A stretch of DNA of 32,995 nt from Candidatus Mediterraneibacter excrementavium (GCA_019120275.1 DWVL01000094.1:1-32995), one strand, 5' to 3'; positions 1-7,108 are shown, counted from the stretch's first letter. The notes: generated by a model from the sequence alone, not told the origin. Translations and numbers: made by a program.

Positions 1-933
1 TTCCATGTCAATCTTGAAAAGCTCGATAAGGGTATCTGTGACCTTTGGCGTATCTGATACATTGAGTGTCGCTGTCTTGCCCGCTTCCACATTTAAGGAA
101 TACACTGTATTGTCCACCTTGTAGCCAGCAGGAGCGGAAAGCTCTTTGATATAGACTGTGCCAGCCTTTACTTCCACGGTATCAGTATTTCCGCTGTTAT
201 CAGTCGTAAGGGTGGCAAGCTGTTTTGTGCAGTCCTTATCAGAATAGATACCATAAGTCGCACCAGCGATAGAGTAAAGCCCGTTCCCGTCGGTAATGCC
301 GGTATTACTGGAAGTCTTTTTCAATGTGGCATTTCCAACGGCAAGTTTCGCCCAGAACTGTCCAATGTCCTGCCCCTCGCCAGAGTAGATGTAACCGCCA
401 CATTCATAGCGTCCTTTATTCTCGCTGGCAAAGACTTTCGCCCCAGCGTAAACCTCGTCCTGTATCGCTTTTGGGATTTCATCATAGGAAGCTCTGACGT
501 TATCGCATTGCCAGCCCAGATGAACGCTCAATCTCTGCCATACGACACACTGTTCAAGAAGATAGACCTGTTTATAGTTCAATCCGCTGTGACTTTGTGT
601 GTACTGCTTGACGTATTCCAGAGAGAGGGCAACATCTGAAATCTGGTCGTAGCTCATGCGTGTGCTTGCGTCTGCTCTGGTCTTATAGCCGTTCTTGAAG
701 TTGGTGTTGATGTCCACACAATAGGCGGTTTCGCCCTCAACTTTCATATAGCCCTCATTAAAGGTCGAACCGATAGAGCCGTCATTCATCACTTTTTCAA
801 TGATACCGACACGCTCGGCACTTTCCGTCCAGTATTGCTTCTCGGAAGCGTGGACTGCCGTTGTCGGCAAAGCGGTAACGATAGTCGCAAAGGCAAGGAA
901 GCCTGTGGCTAATCGCTTCAATATCTTTTTCAT
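1..933 (-). CDS. Thioester/SpaA-type surface protein, 5' part only (runs off window)
   Basis: This is the first 311 codons of a secreted surface protein on the minus strand; the 3' part lies outside the window. Residues 1-29 form a signal peptide (MKKILKRL, hydrophobic core, AVHA). Residues about 35-190 look like a thioester adhesin domain: Cys72 sits in AYCVDIN and Gln128 in LLEQCVVW, matching the Cys and (T/E)QxxxW elements that make an internal Cys-Gln thioester in Gram-positive adhesins. From about residue 200 follows a SpaA/prealbumin-like domain with KELSAPAGY, and a second one begins at the edge. The start at 933 is chosen because AAAGGAG lies 11 bases upstream; an in-frame ATG at 954 overlaps that site. 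GC is about 45%, lower than the chromosome to the right. Such proteins are frequent on Firmicute conjugative elements. Missing: sorting signal and sortase, so anchoring is inferred. Confidence 0.8.
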   Translation of the reverse strand, partial: MKKILKRLATGFLAFATIVTALPTTAVHASEKQYWTESAERVGIIEKVMNDGSIGSTFNEGYMKVEGETAYCVDINTNFKNGYKTRADASTRMSYDQISDVALSLEYVKQYTQSHSGLNYKQVYLLEQCVVWQRLSVHLGWQCDNVRASYDEIPKAIQDEVYAGAKVFASENKGRYECGGYIYSGEGQDIGQFWAKLAVGNATLKKTSSNTGITDGNGLYSIAGATYGIYSDKDCTKQLATLTTDNSGNTDTVEVKAGTVYIKELSAPAGYKVDNTVYSLNVEAGKTATLNVSDTPKVTDTLIELFKIDME

Positions 934-960
934 AGCTTTAATGTCTCCTTTCATTTTTGC

Positions 961-992
961 AAAAAAATAGACGCTCATTTCTGAACGTCTAT
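961..992 (-). terminator. Intrinsic terminator/attenuator in the leader of the surface-protein gene
   Basis: On the minus strand ATAGACGTTCA pairs with TGAGCGTCTAT (one T-G wobble) across a GAAA tetraloop, followed at once by at least six T. It ends only 27 bases before the start codon at 933, with the ribosome binding site in between, so there is no room for a promoter downstream of it. Transcription of the gene must therefore pass through it. It is either an attenuator or a shield against read-through into the element. Confidence 0.75.
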
Positions 993-1078
993 ACAGTCTG
1001 AAAGGCTTGTCCTCTCTCAATATTTAATTGTTATAGGTACAACAGTTGCCTTTCTATAATAATGTACTTTAACTTGCG

Positions 1079-1126
1079 CTATTGATATCCCCCATGGCCT
1101 GCGTCCAGCATGATAGAATATGGCAT
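1079..1126 (-). pseudogene. N-acetylmuramoyl-L-alanine amidase (Amidase_3), 5' stub
   Basis: A minus-strand frame opens at 1126 with GAAGGA nine bases upstream and reads MPYSIMLDAGHGGYQ then stop. LDAGHGG is the N-terminal zinc-site motif of Amidase_3 cell-wall hydrolases (the His is a metal ligand), and family members usually continue GGYDPGA. Similarity is lost right after GGY, so only about 14 native codons remain. The stub lies 67 bases downstream of the CNNM/CBS gene on the same strand, separated by its terminator. The remaining amidase should lie at the far end of the inserted element. The stub alone cannot make an enzyme. Confidence 0.65.
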
Positions 1127-1173
1127 AATTACAGTTCCTTCATTGGATTGATCTGTAATAATATATGTATCTG

Positions 1174-1206
1174 AAATAAAAAGGTGACCACATCAATCTG
1201 ATGTGG
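1174..1206 (-). terminator. Terminator overlapping the stop codon of the CBS-domain gene
   Basis: On the minus strand CCACATCA, GAT, TGATGTGG form an 8-bp stem with a 3-base loop, followed by TCACCTTTTTATTT. The stop codon TGA at 1195-1193 lies inside the 3' arm. Confidence 0.75.
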
Positions 1207-2560
1207 CCGCCGCATTTTCTGAAATATCAGTTGGATTGCCGTCCTCTTGTGCACTTCCGGAGATGCTGATGCCGTCGGTGCCTGATGTTTCTTCATCATC
1301 GTCCGTTTTTTCCGGAAAGAATACGTGGACGCTCTCGACACGGTTTTTGTCAAGCTTGTCCACTTTGAGCCGGATCCCGTCTTCTGTGATGACTTCATCA
1401 TTGACTTCGGGAAGCCGGTCGAGATGTTCGATGATAAGTCCGCCCAATGAATCGTAGTCCTCGGATGCAAAAGAGGTGCCGAGCCGGTCATTGACGTCGT
1501 CCAGATTCATGGCGCCGTCGATCACATACTCCCGGTCGGAGATGCAGATGAAAGCCTCTTCTTCCTGCTCGTCATATTCATCGTGGATCTCGCCGACGAT
1601 TTCTTCGAGAATATCCTCCAGGGTGATCAGACCGGCCATCTCTCCGTACTCATCGAGCACAATGGCGATGTTAAACGTGGACTGCCGCATTTCTACCAGA
1701 AGATCAGAGATGCTTTTATATTCATAAGTAAAGTGCGGTTTTCTCAGGATGTCCCGGATGTGGAAAGATTCGCTTTTATCATAGAGAAGCAGATCTTTCA
1801 TATTGATGATCCCGACAATATTATCCTGGCTGTCCTCGTATACCGGAAGCCGCGTGAATTTATTTTCACGGAAGATATCAATCAGCTCATCGTAGCTGCT
1901 GTCCACATCGGCGAATGTAACATGCACGCGGGGAACCATGATATCTTTGGCATTGGCGTCGCTGAGATCGAACACATTATTGATCATCTCTTTTTCGCCG
2001 GTTTCGATCACACCGCGCTCATGGCTGACATCAACAATCGTCCGGAGTTCTTCCTCAGTCATGGTTTTCTTCGCGGCGTTCGGATCTACCCGGAGAAGCA
2101 GCATGATAAAACGGGAGAACAGGTTGATGATGAATATGACCGGTGTCATGATGACCATAAAGAACCGGATCACATGAATGTAGCGCATGGATATTTTTTC
2201 CGCGTTCAGTGTGGCGTAGTTCTTCGGCGTGATCTCACCGAATACAAGGATCGCGACAGTCAGTACTGCGGTCGCAATGCTGACCATGTATCCGCCGAAA
2301 GCATATGCAAGTGTTGCGGAGAGGGAGGAAGCGGAAATGTTGACGATATTGTTGCCTATTAAAATGGCGCTCAGCATTTTTGACGTATGGTTTTCGGTAA
2401 TGTCAAGAACGAGTGCTGCACGTTTGTTTCCACCGTCTGCAAGAGCGCGAAGGCGGATCTTGCTCGCCGTTGTGAGCGCGGTTTCGTTTGAAGAGAAAAA
2501 TGCTGAGAGCATCAGAAGAATGATCAGTATCAGAAATTGAAAAGTGTCACCAGAGTCCAC
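1193..2560 (-). CDS. CNNM/CBS-domain membrane protein (HlyC/CorC family)
   Basis: The 455-residue product has the full domain order of the family: an N-terminal DUF21/CNNM transmembrane domain with about four hydrophobic segments (residues about 8-175, containing SSNETALT near the start), a CBS pair (about 195-315, with DIMVPRVHV and the linker NIVGIINMKDLLL), then a CorC_HlyC domain (about 335-415, ending before EHLDRLPEVND). These proteins sit in the cytoplasmic membrane and are linked to Mg2+/Co2+ efflux or homeostasis; the hemolysin label is historical. The tail after residue 425 is acidic and Ser/Thr-rich. The start codon is GTG at 2560, with AAAGGAG about 13 bases upstream, a long spacing. 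It is transcribed divergently from murB and ends in its own terminator. Substrate is unproven. Confidence 0.88.
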   Translation of the reverse strand: MDSGDTFQFLILIILLMLSAFFSSNETALTTASKIRLRALADGGNKRAALVLDITENHTSKMLSAILIGNNIVNISASSLSATLAYAFGGYMVSIATAVLTVAILVFGEITPKNYATLNAEKISMRYIHVIRFFMVIMTPVIFIINLFSRFIMLLLRVDPNAAKKTMTEEELRTIVDVSHERGVIETGEKEMINNVFDLSDANAKDIMVPRVHVTFADVDSSYDELIDIFRENKFTRLPVYEDSQDNIVGIINMKDLLLYDKSESFHIRDILRKPHFTYEYKSISDLLVEMRQSTFNIAIVLDEYGEMAGLITLEDILEEIVGEIHDEYDEQEEEAFICISDREYVIDGAMNLDDVNDRLGTSFASEDYDSLGGLIIEHLDRLPEVNDEVITEDGIRLKVDKLDKNRVESVHVFFPEKTDDDEETSGTDGISISGSAQEDGNPTDISENAAATSD

Positions 2561-2619
2561 TGTATTTTTTTCACTCCTTTGTAATTACAGTATGATTGAT
2601 AATTTAGTGATACCGCAAC

Positions 2620-2648
2620 ATTATACACTGGATCCTGCGTTTTTGCAA
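2620..2648 (-). promoter_or_regulatory. Promoter of the CBS-domain gene
   Basis: On the minus strand TTGCAA (2648-2643) and TATAAT (2625-2620) are separated by 17 bp, 60 bases upstream of the GTG start. Confidence 0.6.
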
Positions 2649-2708
2649 GCATGGAAGGCGGGGCGGAGAATACGGGCCTGCGACCGGGAAATGAAGGGAA
2701 GGTGATGC

Positions 2709-2737
2709 TTTACAATCAATATTGGAAGGATTATAAT
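2709..2737 (+). promoter_or_regulatory. Promoter of the murB-rapZ-whiA-crh operon
   Basis: TTTACA (2709-2714), 17 bp, TATAAT (2732-2737), about 47 bases before the murB start. It is the only good sigma-A site upstream of the cluster. Confidence 0.7.
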
Positions 2738-2783
2738 AATGTGGCTGATAAGCTTGAATAAAGGATAGAAACGGAGAAATTTT

Positions 2784-3689
2784 ATGAATCTGTACGAAGA
2801 ACTTTGTTCCATTTCCGGAAAAGAAAATGTATTGGCAGATGAACAGATGTCAGGACATACGACATTTCGCATCGGCGGTCCGGCGGATTATTTTGTGACA
2901 CCGTCCGGAACGGATGAGATCGCGGAGATCGTCCGGCTGTGCAGGGACGAAGATGTACCTTATTATGTAATAGGAAACGGCAGCAATCTTCTTGTCGGTG
3001 ATAAAGGATACAGAGGAGTGATCATACAGATCTATAAAAATATGAATCGGATCGATGTGCAGGGGCGGGAAATCCATGTTCAGGCCGGTGCGCTTCTCTC
3101 AAGGACGGCGGCTGCCGCCTGCGAAGCAGGACTTACAGGCATGGAATTCGCATCCGGCATTCCGGGGACGCTTGGCGGCGCGGTCCGGATGAATGCAGGA
3201 GCCTACGGCGGCGAGATGAAACAGATATTAAAGAACGCGACCGTGCTGATTCCGGCCGGCGAGATCCGTACGCTGGCAGCGGATGAAATGAAGCTGGGCT
3301 ACCGTACAAGTATCGTGTCGAAGATGGATTATATCGTGCTCGAAGCAGTGCTTGTCCTGACTCCCGGCAGCCGCGAAGAGATCCGTGCCAGAATGGAGGA
3401 ACTCAAAGAGAAAAGAGTGGAAAAACAGCCGCTGGAATACGGGAGCGCAGGAAGTACATTTAAACGTCCGGAAGGATATTTCGCCGGGAAACTGATCGAA
3501 GACGCAGGACTGAGAGGATTCCGCGTGGGAAATGCGCAGGTATCGGAAAAGCACTGCGGATTCGTGATCAACCGGGGCGGCGCTACGGCGCGGGAAGTAT
3601 TGGAGCTGATGGATGAAGTGGTGCGCCGCGTTGAGGAGAATTCAGGCGTGCGGCTGGAACCCGAAGTGAAGAAGATAGGAGAATTTTGA
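2784..3689 (+). CDS. murB: UDP-N-acetylenolpyruvoylglucosamine reductase
   Basis: MurB catalyses the NADPH- and FAD-dependent reduction of UDP-GlcNAc-enolpyruvate to UDP-MurNAc, the second committed step of peptidoglycan precursor synthesis, in the cytoplasm. The 301-residue protein has the normal length. Visible motifs are HTTFRIGGPA, the FAD-binding GNGSNLL, GIPGTLGGAVRMNAGAYGG, the catalytic serine in YGSAGSTFKRP (Ser224) and the C-terminal catalytic glutamate in LEPEV (Glu294). The start is supported by CGGAG seven to eight bases upstream. It heads a cluster with rapZ (3-base gap), whiA and a crh-like gene, an order known from Firmicutes, and is transcribed from the promoter at 2709-2737. 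Confidence 0.97.
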   Translation: MNLYEELCSISGKENVLADEQMSGHTTFRIGGPADYFVTPSGTDEIAEIVRLCRDEDVPYYVIGNGSNLLVGDKGYRGVIIQIYKNMNRIDVQGREIHVQAGALLSRTAAAACEAGLTGMEFASGIPGTLGGAVRMNAGAYGGEMKQILKNATVLIPAGEIRTLAADEMKLGYRTSIVSKMDYIVLEAVLVLTPGSREEIRARMEELKEKRVEKQPLEYGSAGSTFKRPEGYFAGKLIEDAGLRGFRVGNAQVSEKHCGFVINRGGATAREVLELMDEVVRRVEENSGVRLEPEVKKIGEF

Positions 3690-3692
3690 CAG

Positions 3693-4571
3693 ATGCGTTT
3701 GGTGATTGTAACGGGAATGTCGGGCGCGGGCAAGTCAACCGCTCTGAAAATGCTGGAAGATATGGGATACTTCTGCGTGGACAATCTTCCGATCCCCCTG
3801 CTTACACGGTTTATGGAAATGTTCAGCGGCCCGGATGAAAAAGTGAGAAAAGCCGCTTTAGGCATTGATGTGCGCGGGGGACAGGATTTTGACGGACTGA
3901 AGGAAGTCCTGGATGAACTTGACGCGAAAGAAATAAAATACGAGATCCTTTTCCTGGATGCCCAGGATAATGTGCTGATCAAACGCTATAAAGAAACGCG
4001 CCGGCAGCATCCCTTAAGCGGATCGGGCCGGGTGGATACCGGGATCGCCAAAGAGCGGGAGAAGATCATGTTCCTGAAGATGCGTGCAACGTATATCCTG
4101 GATACGAGCAGGATGCTGACCAGGGAATTGAAACAGGAATTGGAAAAGATCTTTGTAAAGGGAGAAAGTTTCTGCAATCTGTATGTTACGGTTATGTCTT
4201 TTGGGTTCAAATACGGTATACCGCAGGATTCGGATCTGGTGTTCGACGTCCGCTTCCTGCCCAATCCGTATTATATCGACGAGCTGAAAGGGAAGACCGG
4301 CAATGATCCGGAAGTGCAGGACTATGTGATGGAGAACGGAAAAGCAGCGGCATTTCTGGACAAACTGACGGATATGGTGGATTTCCTGATTCCGAACTAT
4401 ATCCTGGAGGGAAAGAATCAGCTGGTGATCTCCATCGGATGTACGGGCGGAAGGCACCGCTCGGTAACACTGGCCAACGCGCTTTATCACGCACTGGAGA
4501 ATAAAGAAGACTATGGCGTGCGCCTGGAGCACCGTGATATTGACAAGGATCCGGTGACAAAAAGCAAATAA
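3693..4571 (+). CDS. rapZ: RNase adapter/nucleotide-binding protein RapZ (YvcJ family)
   Basis: The 292-residue protein is a P-loop protein with Walker A GMSGAGKST (residues 8-16), the family motif YFCVDNLP just after it, DVRGGQDF, and the C-terminal CTGGRHRSVTLAN that carries the most conserved part of the RapZ C-terminal domain. In E. coli RapZ guides RNase E to the small RNA GlmZ and thereby controls glucosamine-6-phosphate synthase; in B. subtilis the homologue YvcJ hydrolyses GTP and influences competence. The sRNA role is not established in Firmicutes. It starts three bases after the murB stop, with its ribosome binding site (AGGAG) inside the murB end. Confidence 0.95.
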   Translation: MRLVIVTGMSGAGKSTALKMLEDMGYFCVDNLPIPLLTRFMEMFSGPDEKVRKAALGIDVRGGQDFDGLKEVLDELDAKEIKYEILFLDAQDNVLIKRYKETRRQHPLSGSGRVDTGIAKEREKIMFLKMRATYILDTSRMLTRELKQELEKIFVKGESFCNLYVTVMSFGFKYGIPQDSDLVFDVRFLPNPYYIDELKGKTGNDPEVQDYVMENGKAAAFLDKLTDMVDFLIPNYILEGKNQLVISIGCTGGRHRSVTLANALYHALENKEDYGVRLEHRDIDKDPVTKSK

Positions 4572-4594
4572 CGGCGGAAGAAAAGAGTGAGGAT

Positions 4595-5554
4595 ATGTCG
4601 TTTTCTGGAAAAGTAAGGGAAGAACTCGCAGGCAGCAGTTCTACAGCCAGACACTGCAGGATCGCGGAACTGGCCGCTTTTATCGGAATGTGCGGGACGA
4701 TCGCGGTTAACAGCTTTGATCAGTACAGCATAAAAATACATTCGGAAAATTTCCTTGTTGCAAGAAAAGTCTTTACATTGATAGAAAAAACATTTAATAT
4801 TAGTGTTGATGTCTCTATCAGGAGAAATATAAAGAAGCAGAATGTCTCATATTCTGTGGTTGTCAGGCGGCATGAAGACGCGGTAAGGCTCCTTCAGGCG
4901 GTGAAAATGTTCGGCGATCACTCGGATTACACCGGTGATATCAGGCCGTTCAGTCCGCTGGTGCTCCAGCAGACCTGCTGCCGGCGGGCATTCCTGCGCG
5001 GTGTCTTCCAGGCATCCGGCTCCATGAGCGATCCGAGGAAATCCTATCATTTTGAGATCGTCTGCAGTTCAGATGCTGCGGCCGTTCAGATACAGGAGAT
5101 CATGAACAGCTTCGGACTGGAGGCCAGGATCGTACAGCGCAAGAAAGCGTATGTTGTATACCTTAAGGAAGGCTCCCAGATAGTAGATATTCTGAATGTG
5201 ATGGAGGCGCATGTCGCTCTGATGGAGCTTGAAAATGTCAGGATCCTCAAGGAAATGCGCAATACTGTCAACAGAAAGGTCAACTGCGAGACTGCCAATA
5301 TCAATAAAACTGTGGCGGCGGCGGTAAAACAGGTTGAGGATATTACATATCTCAGAGATACAGTAGGGTTTGATAATCTTCCGGATAATCTCGTAGAGGC
5401 TGCGCTTGCACGTCTTGAGCATCCAGATGCAACTCTGAAAGAATTAGGTGAGACTCTTGATCCTCCCGTAGGTAAATCCGGGATAAACCACCGTTTACGC
5501 AGGCTAGGAGAGATGGCAGAGAAAGTAAAGCAGGAGCGAGGAGGATTATTATGA
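4595..5554 (+). CDS. whiA: DNA-binding protein WhiA
   Basis: The 319-residue protein has the WhiA layout: an N-terminal domain related to LAGLIDADG homing endonucleases without nuclease activity (residues about 20-190; CCRRAFLRGVFQASGSMSDP is typical), then a C-terminal helix-turn-helix (about 220-310; LRDTVGFDNLPDNL, HPDATLKELGETLDPPVGKS, GINHRLRRLGEMA). WhiA controls sporulation septation genes in Streptomyces, and in B. subtilis affects cell division and chromosome segregation. GAGGA precedes the ATG at 4595. It lies 23 bases after rapZ and overlaps the next gene by four bases. The yvcK gene that stands between rapZ and whiA in Bacillus is absent. Confidence 0.95.
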   Translation: MSFSGKVREELAGSSSTARHCRIAELAAFIGMCGTIAVNSFDQYSIKIHSENFLVARKVFTLIEKTFNISVDVSIRRNIKKQNVSYSVVVRRHEDAVRLLQAVKMFGDHSDYTGDIRPFSPLVLQQTCCRRAFLRGVFQASGSMSDPRKSYHFEIVCSSDAAAVQIQEIMNSFGLEARIVQRKKAYVVYLKEGSQIVDILNVMEAHVALMELENVRILKEMRNTVNRKVNCETANINKTVAAAVKQVEDITYLRDTVGFDNLPDNLVEAALARLEHPDATLKELGETLDPPVGKSGINHRLRRLGEMAEKVKQERGGLL

Positions 5555-5820
5555 TAAAAACATCTGTTGTAGTCAGAACAGAATCGGGATTCGACGGAAG
5601 GCCGATCGCACTGCTTGTCCAGGAGGCAAGCCAATATGCAAGTAAGGTTTATATTCAGAGTGCAGGCAGGAATATTAATGCGAAAAGCATTATGGGTATG
5701 ATGAGCCTGGCCCTGGCAGACGGCGAGGAGATCACGGTTGTGACAGACGGTGAAGACGAACAGAAAGCAGCAGAAGGAATCCGGGGCTTCTTTGAACGCG
5801 GTGCAAAACAAGCCGTATAG
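5551..5820 (+). CDS. Crh-like HPr-family protein lacking the phosphorylatable His15
   Basis: The 89-residue HPr-fold protein would have the PTS phosphotransfer histidine at residue 15 (normally GLHARPA), but reads GFDGRPIA: Asp15, Gly16. Ser46, the HPr kinase target, is kept in AKSIMGMMSLAL. B. subtilis Crh shows the same logic: His15 is lost (Gln there), Ser46 is kept, and P-Ser-Crh acts as corepressor of CcpA. The gene position right after whiA, with an ATGA overlap and GGAGG just upstream, is the same as crh in Bacillus. I therefore infer a regulatory, non-PTS role in carbon catabolite control. That it binds CcpA is not shown by the sequence. Confidence 0.88.
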   Translation: MIKTSVVVRTESGFDGRPIALLVQEASQYASKVYIQSAGRNINAKSIMGMMSLALADGEEITVVTDGEDEQKAAEGIRGFFERGAKQAV

Positions 5821-5869
5821 TATAAAGATACAGGTGCTGAAAAGGCATTATAAAAGGACGAGAGACGAG

Positions 5870-5916
5870 GAGGGCTGTGCTTGGAAAGGTACAGTCCTCT
5901 GCTGTTCTGTGAACAG
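5870..5916 (+). other. Two hairpins between the crh-like and lipid-kinase genes
   Basis: GAGGGCTGT (5870-5878) pairs with ACAGTCCTC (5891-5899, one wobble), followed by a perfect CTGTTC-TGT-GAACAG hairpin (5902-5916). Neither has a T-run, so this looks like an RNA-processing or stability structure in the 127-base gap, not a strong terminator. Confidence 0.4.
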
Positions 5917-5956
5917 ATCCCGGGCCGGGAAAGTTTAATGAAGAGGTGTGTGGATC

Positions 5957-6889
5957 ATGAAAAAAATGTTGTTTATTTATAATCCTAATGCGGGGACAGG
6001 CGTTCTGAAGCCGAAACTTGCAGACGTGCTCGACATTTTCGTAAAAGCCGGATATGAGGTGACTGTATATCCGACACAGAAATATCACGATGGAACAGAA
6101 AAGATGCTGACCTGTCCGGATGACTATGATCTGATCGTGTGCAGCGGGGGCGACGGTACGCTTGATGAAGTGGTTACGGGCATCCGTCTGCGCGGTTATC
6201 AGGCGCCGCTCGGCTATATACCGGCGGGAACGACAAACGATTTTGCGAACAGCCTGGGTATCCCGAAAGAGGTGACGGCGGCGGCGGACGCGGCGGTGAA
6301 CGGGGTGCCGTTTTCCTGCGATGTGGGGACGTTTAATGACGATCCGTTCATTTATATTGCGGCTTTCGGACTTTTTACCGATGTGTCCTATGAGACGAAG
6401 CAGAGCATGAAGAATATCCTCGGACATCTGGCTTATGTTCTGGAGGGCGCAAAGAGGATCTTCAATATTCCTTCTTATAAATTGCGGGTGACTCATGACG
6501 GCGAGGAGATTGAGGATGAATTTATTTACGGAATGGTGACTAATTCCCGCTCTGTGGGCGGTTTTTCCGGTATCATCGGATCGGATGTGGTATTTGACGA
6601 CGGAGAGTTTGAAGTAACGCTGATCCGCACGCCGAAGAATCCTCTGGAACTCAACGATCTGCTGGGCGCGATCATGCTCAGGCAGGTTAATCCGGATCGG
6701 ATGTATTCATTTAAGAGCGGATGCGTGAGGTTCGAGTCGCTGGAACCGATCCCCTGGACGCTGGACGGCGAATACGGCGGAAGCCACGACGAAGTGACGG
6801 TGAAAAATAACCGCCAGGTACTCCGGATCATGGTAAGACCGGAAATCGCGGCATCTCTCACAGGGGAACCGGAGAATACGCTTCCTTAG
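5957..6889 (+). CDS. Diacylglycerol kinase-family lipid kinase (YegS/DgkB-like)
   Basis: The product belongs to the DAGK_cat family, cytoplasmic ATP-dependent kinases acting on diacylglycerol or related lipids, which in Gram-positives recycle diacylglycerol from lipoteichoic acid synthesis. Seen: N-terminal FIYNPNAGTG, the nucleotide-binding SGGDGTLDEVVTG (GGDGT at residues 64-68), GYIPAGTTNDFANSLG, and the C-terminal half with SVGGFSG and PWTLDGEYGG. I place the start at the ATG at 5957 because GAGG is ten bases upstream; the GTG at 5948 abuts that site and is less likely. The length of 310 residues is normal. It may be cotranscribed with the upstream cluster, but a structured 127-base gap separates them. 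Exact lipid substrate unknown. Confidence 0.9.
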   Translation: MKKMLFIYNPNAGTGVLKPKLADVLDIFVKAGYEVTVYPTQKYHDGTEKMLTCPDDYDLIVCSGGDGTLDEVVTGIRLRGYQAPLGYIPAGTTNDFANSLGIPKEVTAAADAAVNGVPFSCDVGTFNDDPFIYIAAFGLFTDVSYETKQSMKNILGHLAYVLEGAKRIFNIPSYKLRVTHDGEEIEDEFIYGMVTNSRSVGGFSGIIGSDVVFDDGEFEVTLIRTPKNPLELNDLLGAIMLRQVNPDRMYSFKSGCVRFESLEPIPWTLDGEYGGSHDEVTVKNNRQVLRIMVRPEIAASLTGEPENTLP

Positions 6890-6929
6890 AATGAGACTGA
6901 AAAAATGAAGAAAAAATGTAAAAAAACAC

Positions 6930-6958
6930 TTGCATCCTGCAGATGTATATGATATAGT
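6930..6958 (+). promoter_or_regulatory. Promoter of tRNA-Glu
   Basis: TTGCAT (6930-6935), 17 bp, TATAGT (6953-6958), giving a predicted RNA start about 35 bases before the mature tRNA. Confidence 0.6.
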
Positions 6959-6960
6959 AA

Positions 6961-6992
6961 TACTCGCTGTAAGGGAAACCGGACAGCGAGTA
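6961..6992 (+). repeat. Perfect 10-bp inverted repeat in the tRNA-Glu leader
   Basis: TACTCGCTGT (6961-6970) and ACAGCGAGTA (6983-6992) are exact complements around a 12-base loop. The repeat fills the space between the promoter and the tRNA 5' end, so it would fold as a hairpin in the precursor's 5' leader. Confidence 0.6.
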
Positions 6993-6999
6993 TGAATAT

Positions 7000-7071
7000 G
7001 GCTCCGTGGTCAAGCGGTCAAGACGCTAGCCTCTCACGCTGGAATCAGGGGTTCGATTCCCCTCGGAGTCA
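7000..7071 (+). tRNA. tRNA-Glu, anticodon CTC
   Basis: A full cloverleaf can be drawn: acceptor GGCTCCG with CGGAGTC (one G-T), D arm GTC/GAC, anticodon stem CTAGC/GCTGG with loop CTCTCAC and anticodon CTC at 7033-7035, and T arm GGGG-TTCGATT-CCCC. Position 73 is A and CCA is not encoded. It reads GAG codons. A promoter lies upstream and a terminator directly downstream, so it is a single-gene transcription unit. Confidence 0.95.
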
Positions 7072-7078
7072 CTTGAAG

Positions 7079-7106
7079 ATCCGCAGATTAAATCTGTGGA
7101 TTTTTT
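7079..7106 (+). terminator. Terminator of tRNA-Glu
   Basis: ATCCGCAGAT and ATCTGTGGAT form a 10-bp stem (one G-T) with a TAA loop, followed by six T. Confidence 0.85.
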
Positions 7107-7108
7107 CA

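Larger units (their letters stand above)
1..1084. mobile_element. Probable end of an integrative/conjugative element
   Basis: Inferred from the surface-protein gene of mobile-element type, its lower GC, and the amidase reading frame that breaks off at about 1085. The exact end could not be defined: bases 993-1084 contain no gene, a TA-rich stretch and no obvious long terminal repeat. No recombinase is visible because the rest of the element is beyond the left edge. A degenerate island or assembly join would look similar. Confidence 0.5.

Noticed and set aside
5551..5820. Annotation as a normal PTS phosphocarrier HPr
   Set aside because: The phosphorylatable His15 is replaced by Asp, so Enzyme I-dependent phosphotransfer is not possible by the usual route.
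5750..5938. Small plus-strand frame of 62 codons overlapping the end of the crh-like gene
   Set aside because: It overlaps a real gene in another frame, has no good ribosome binding site, and spans the intergenic hairpins.
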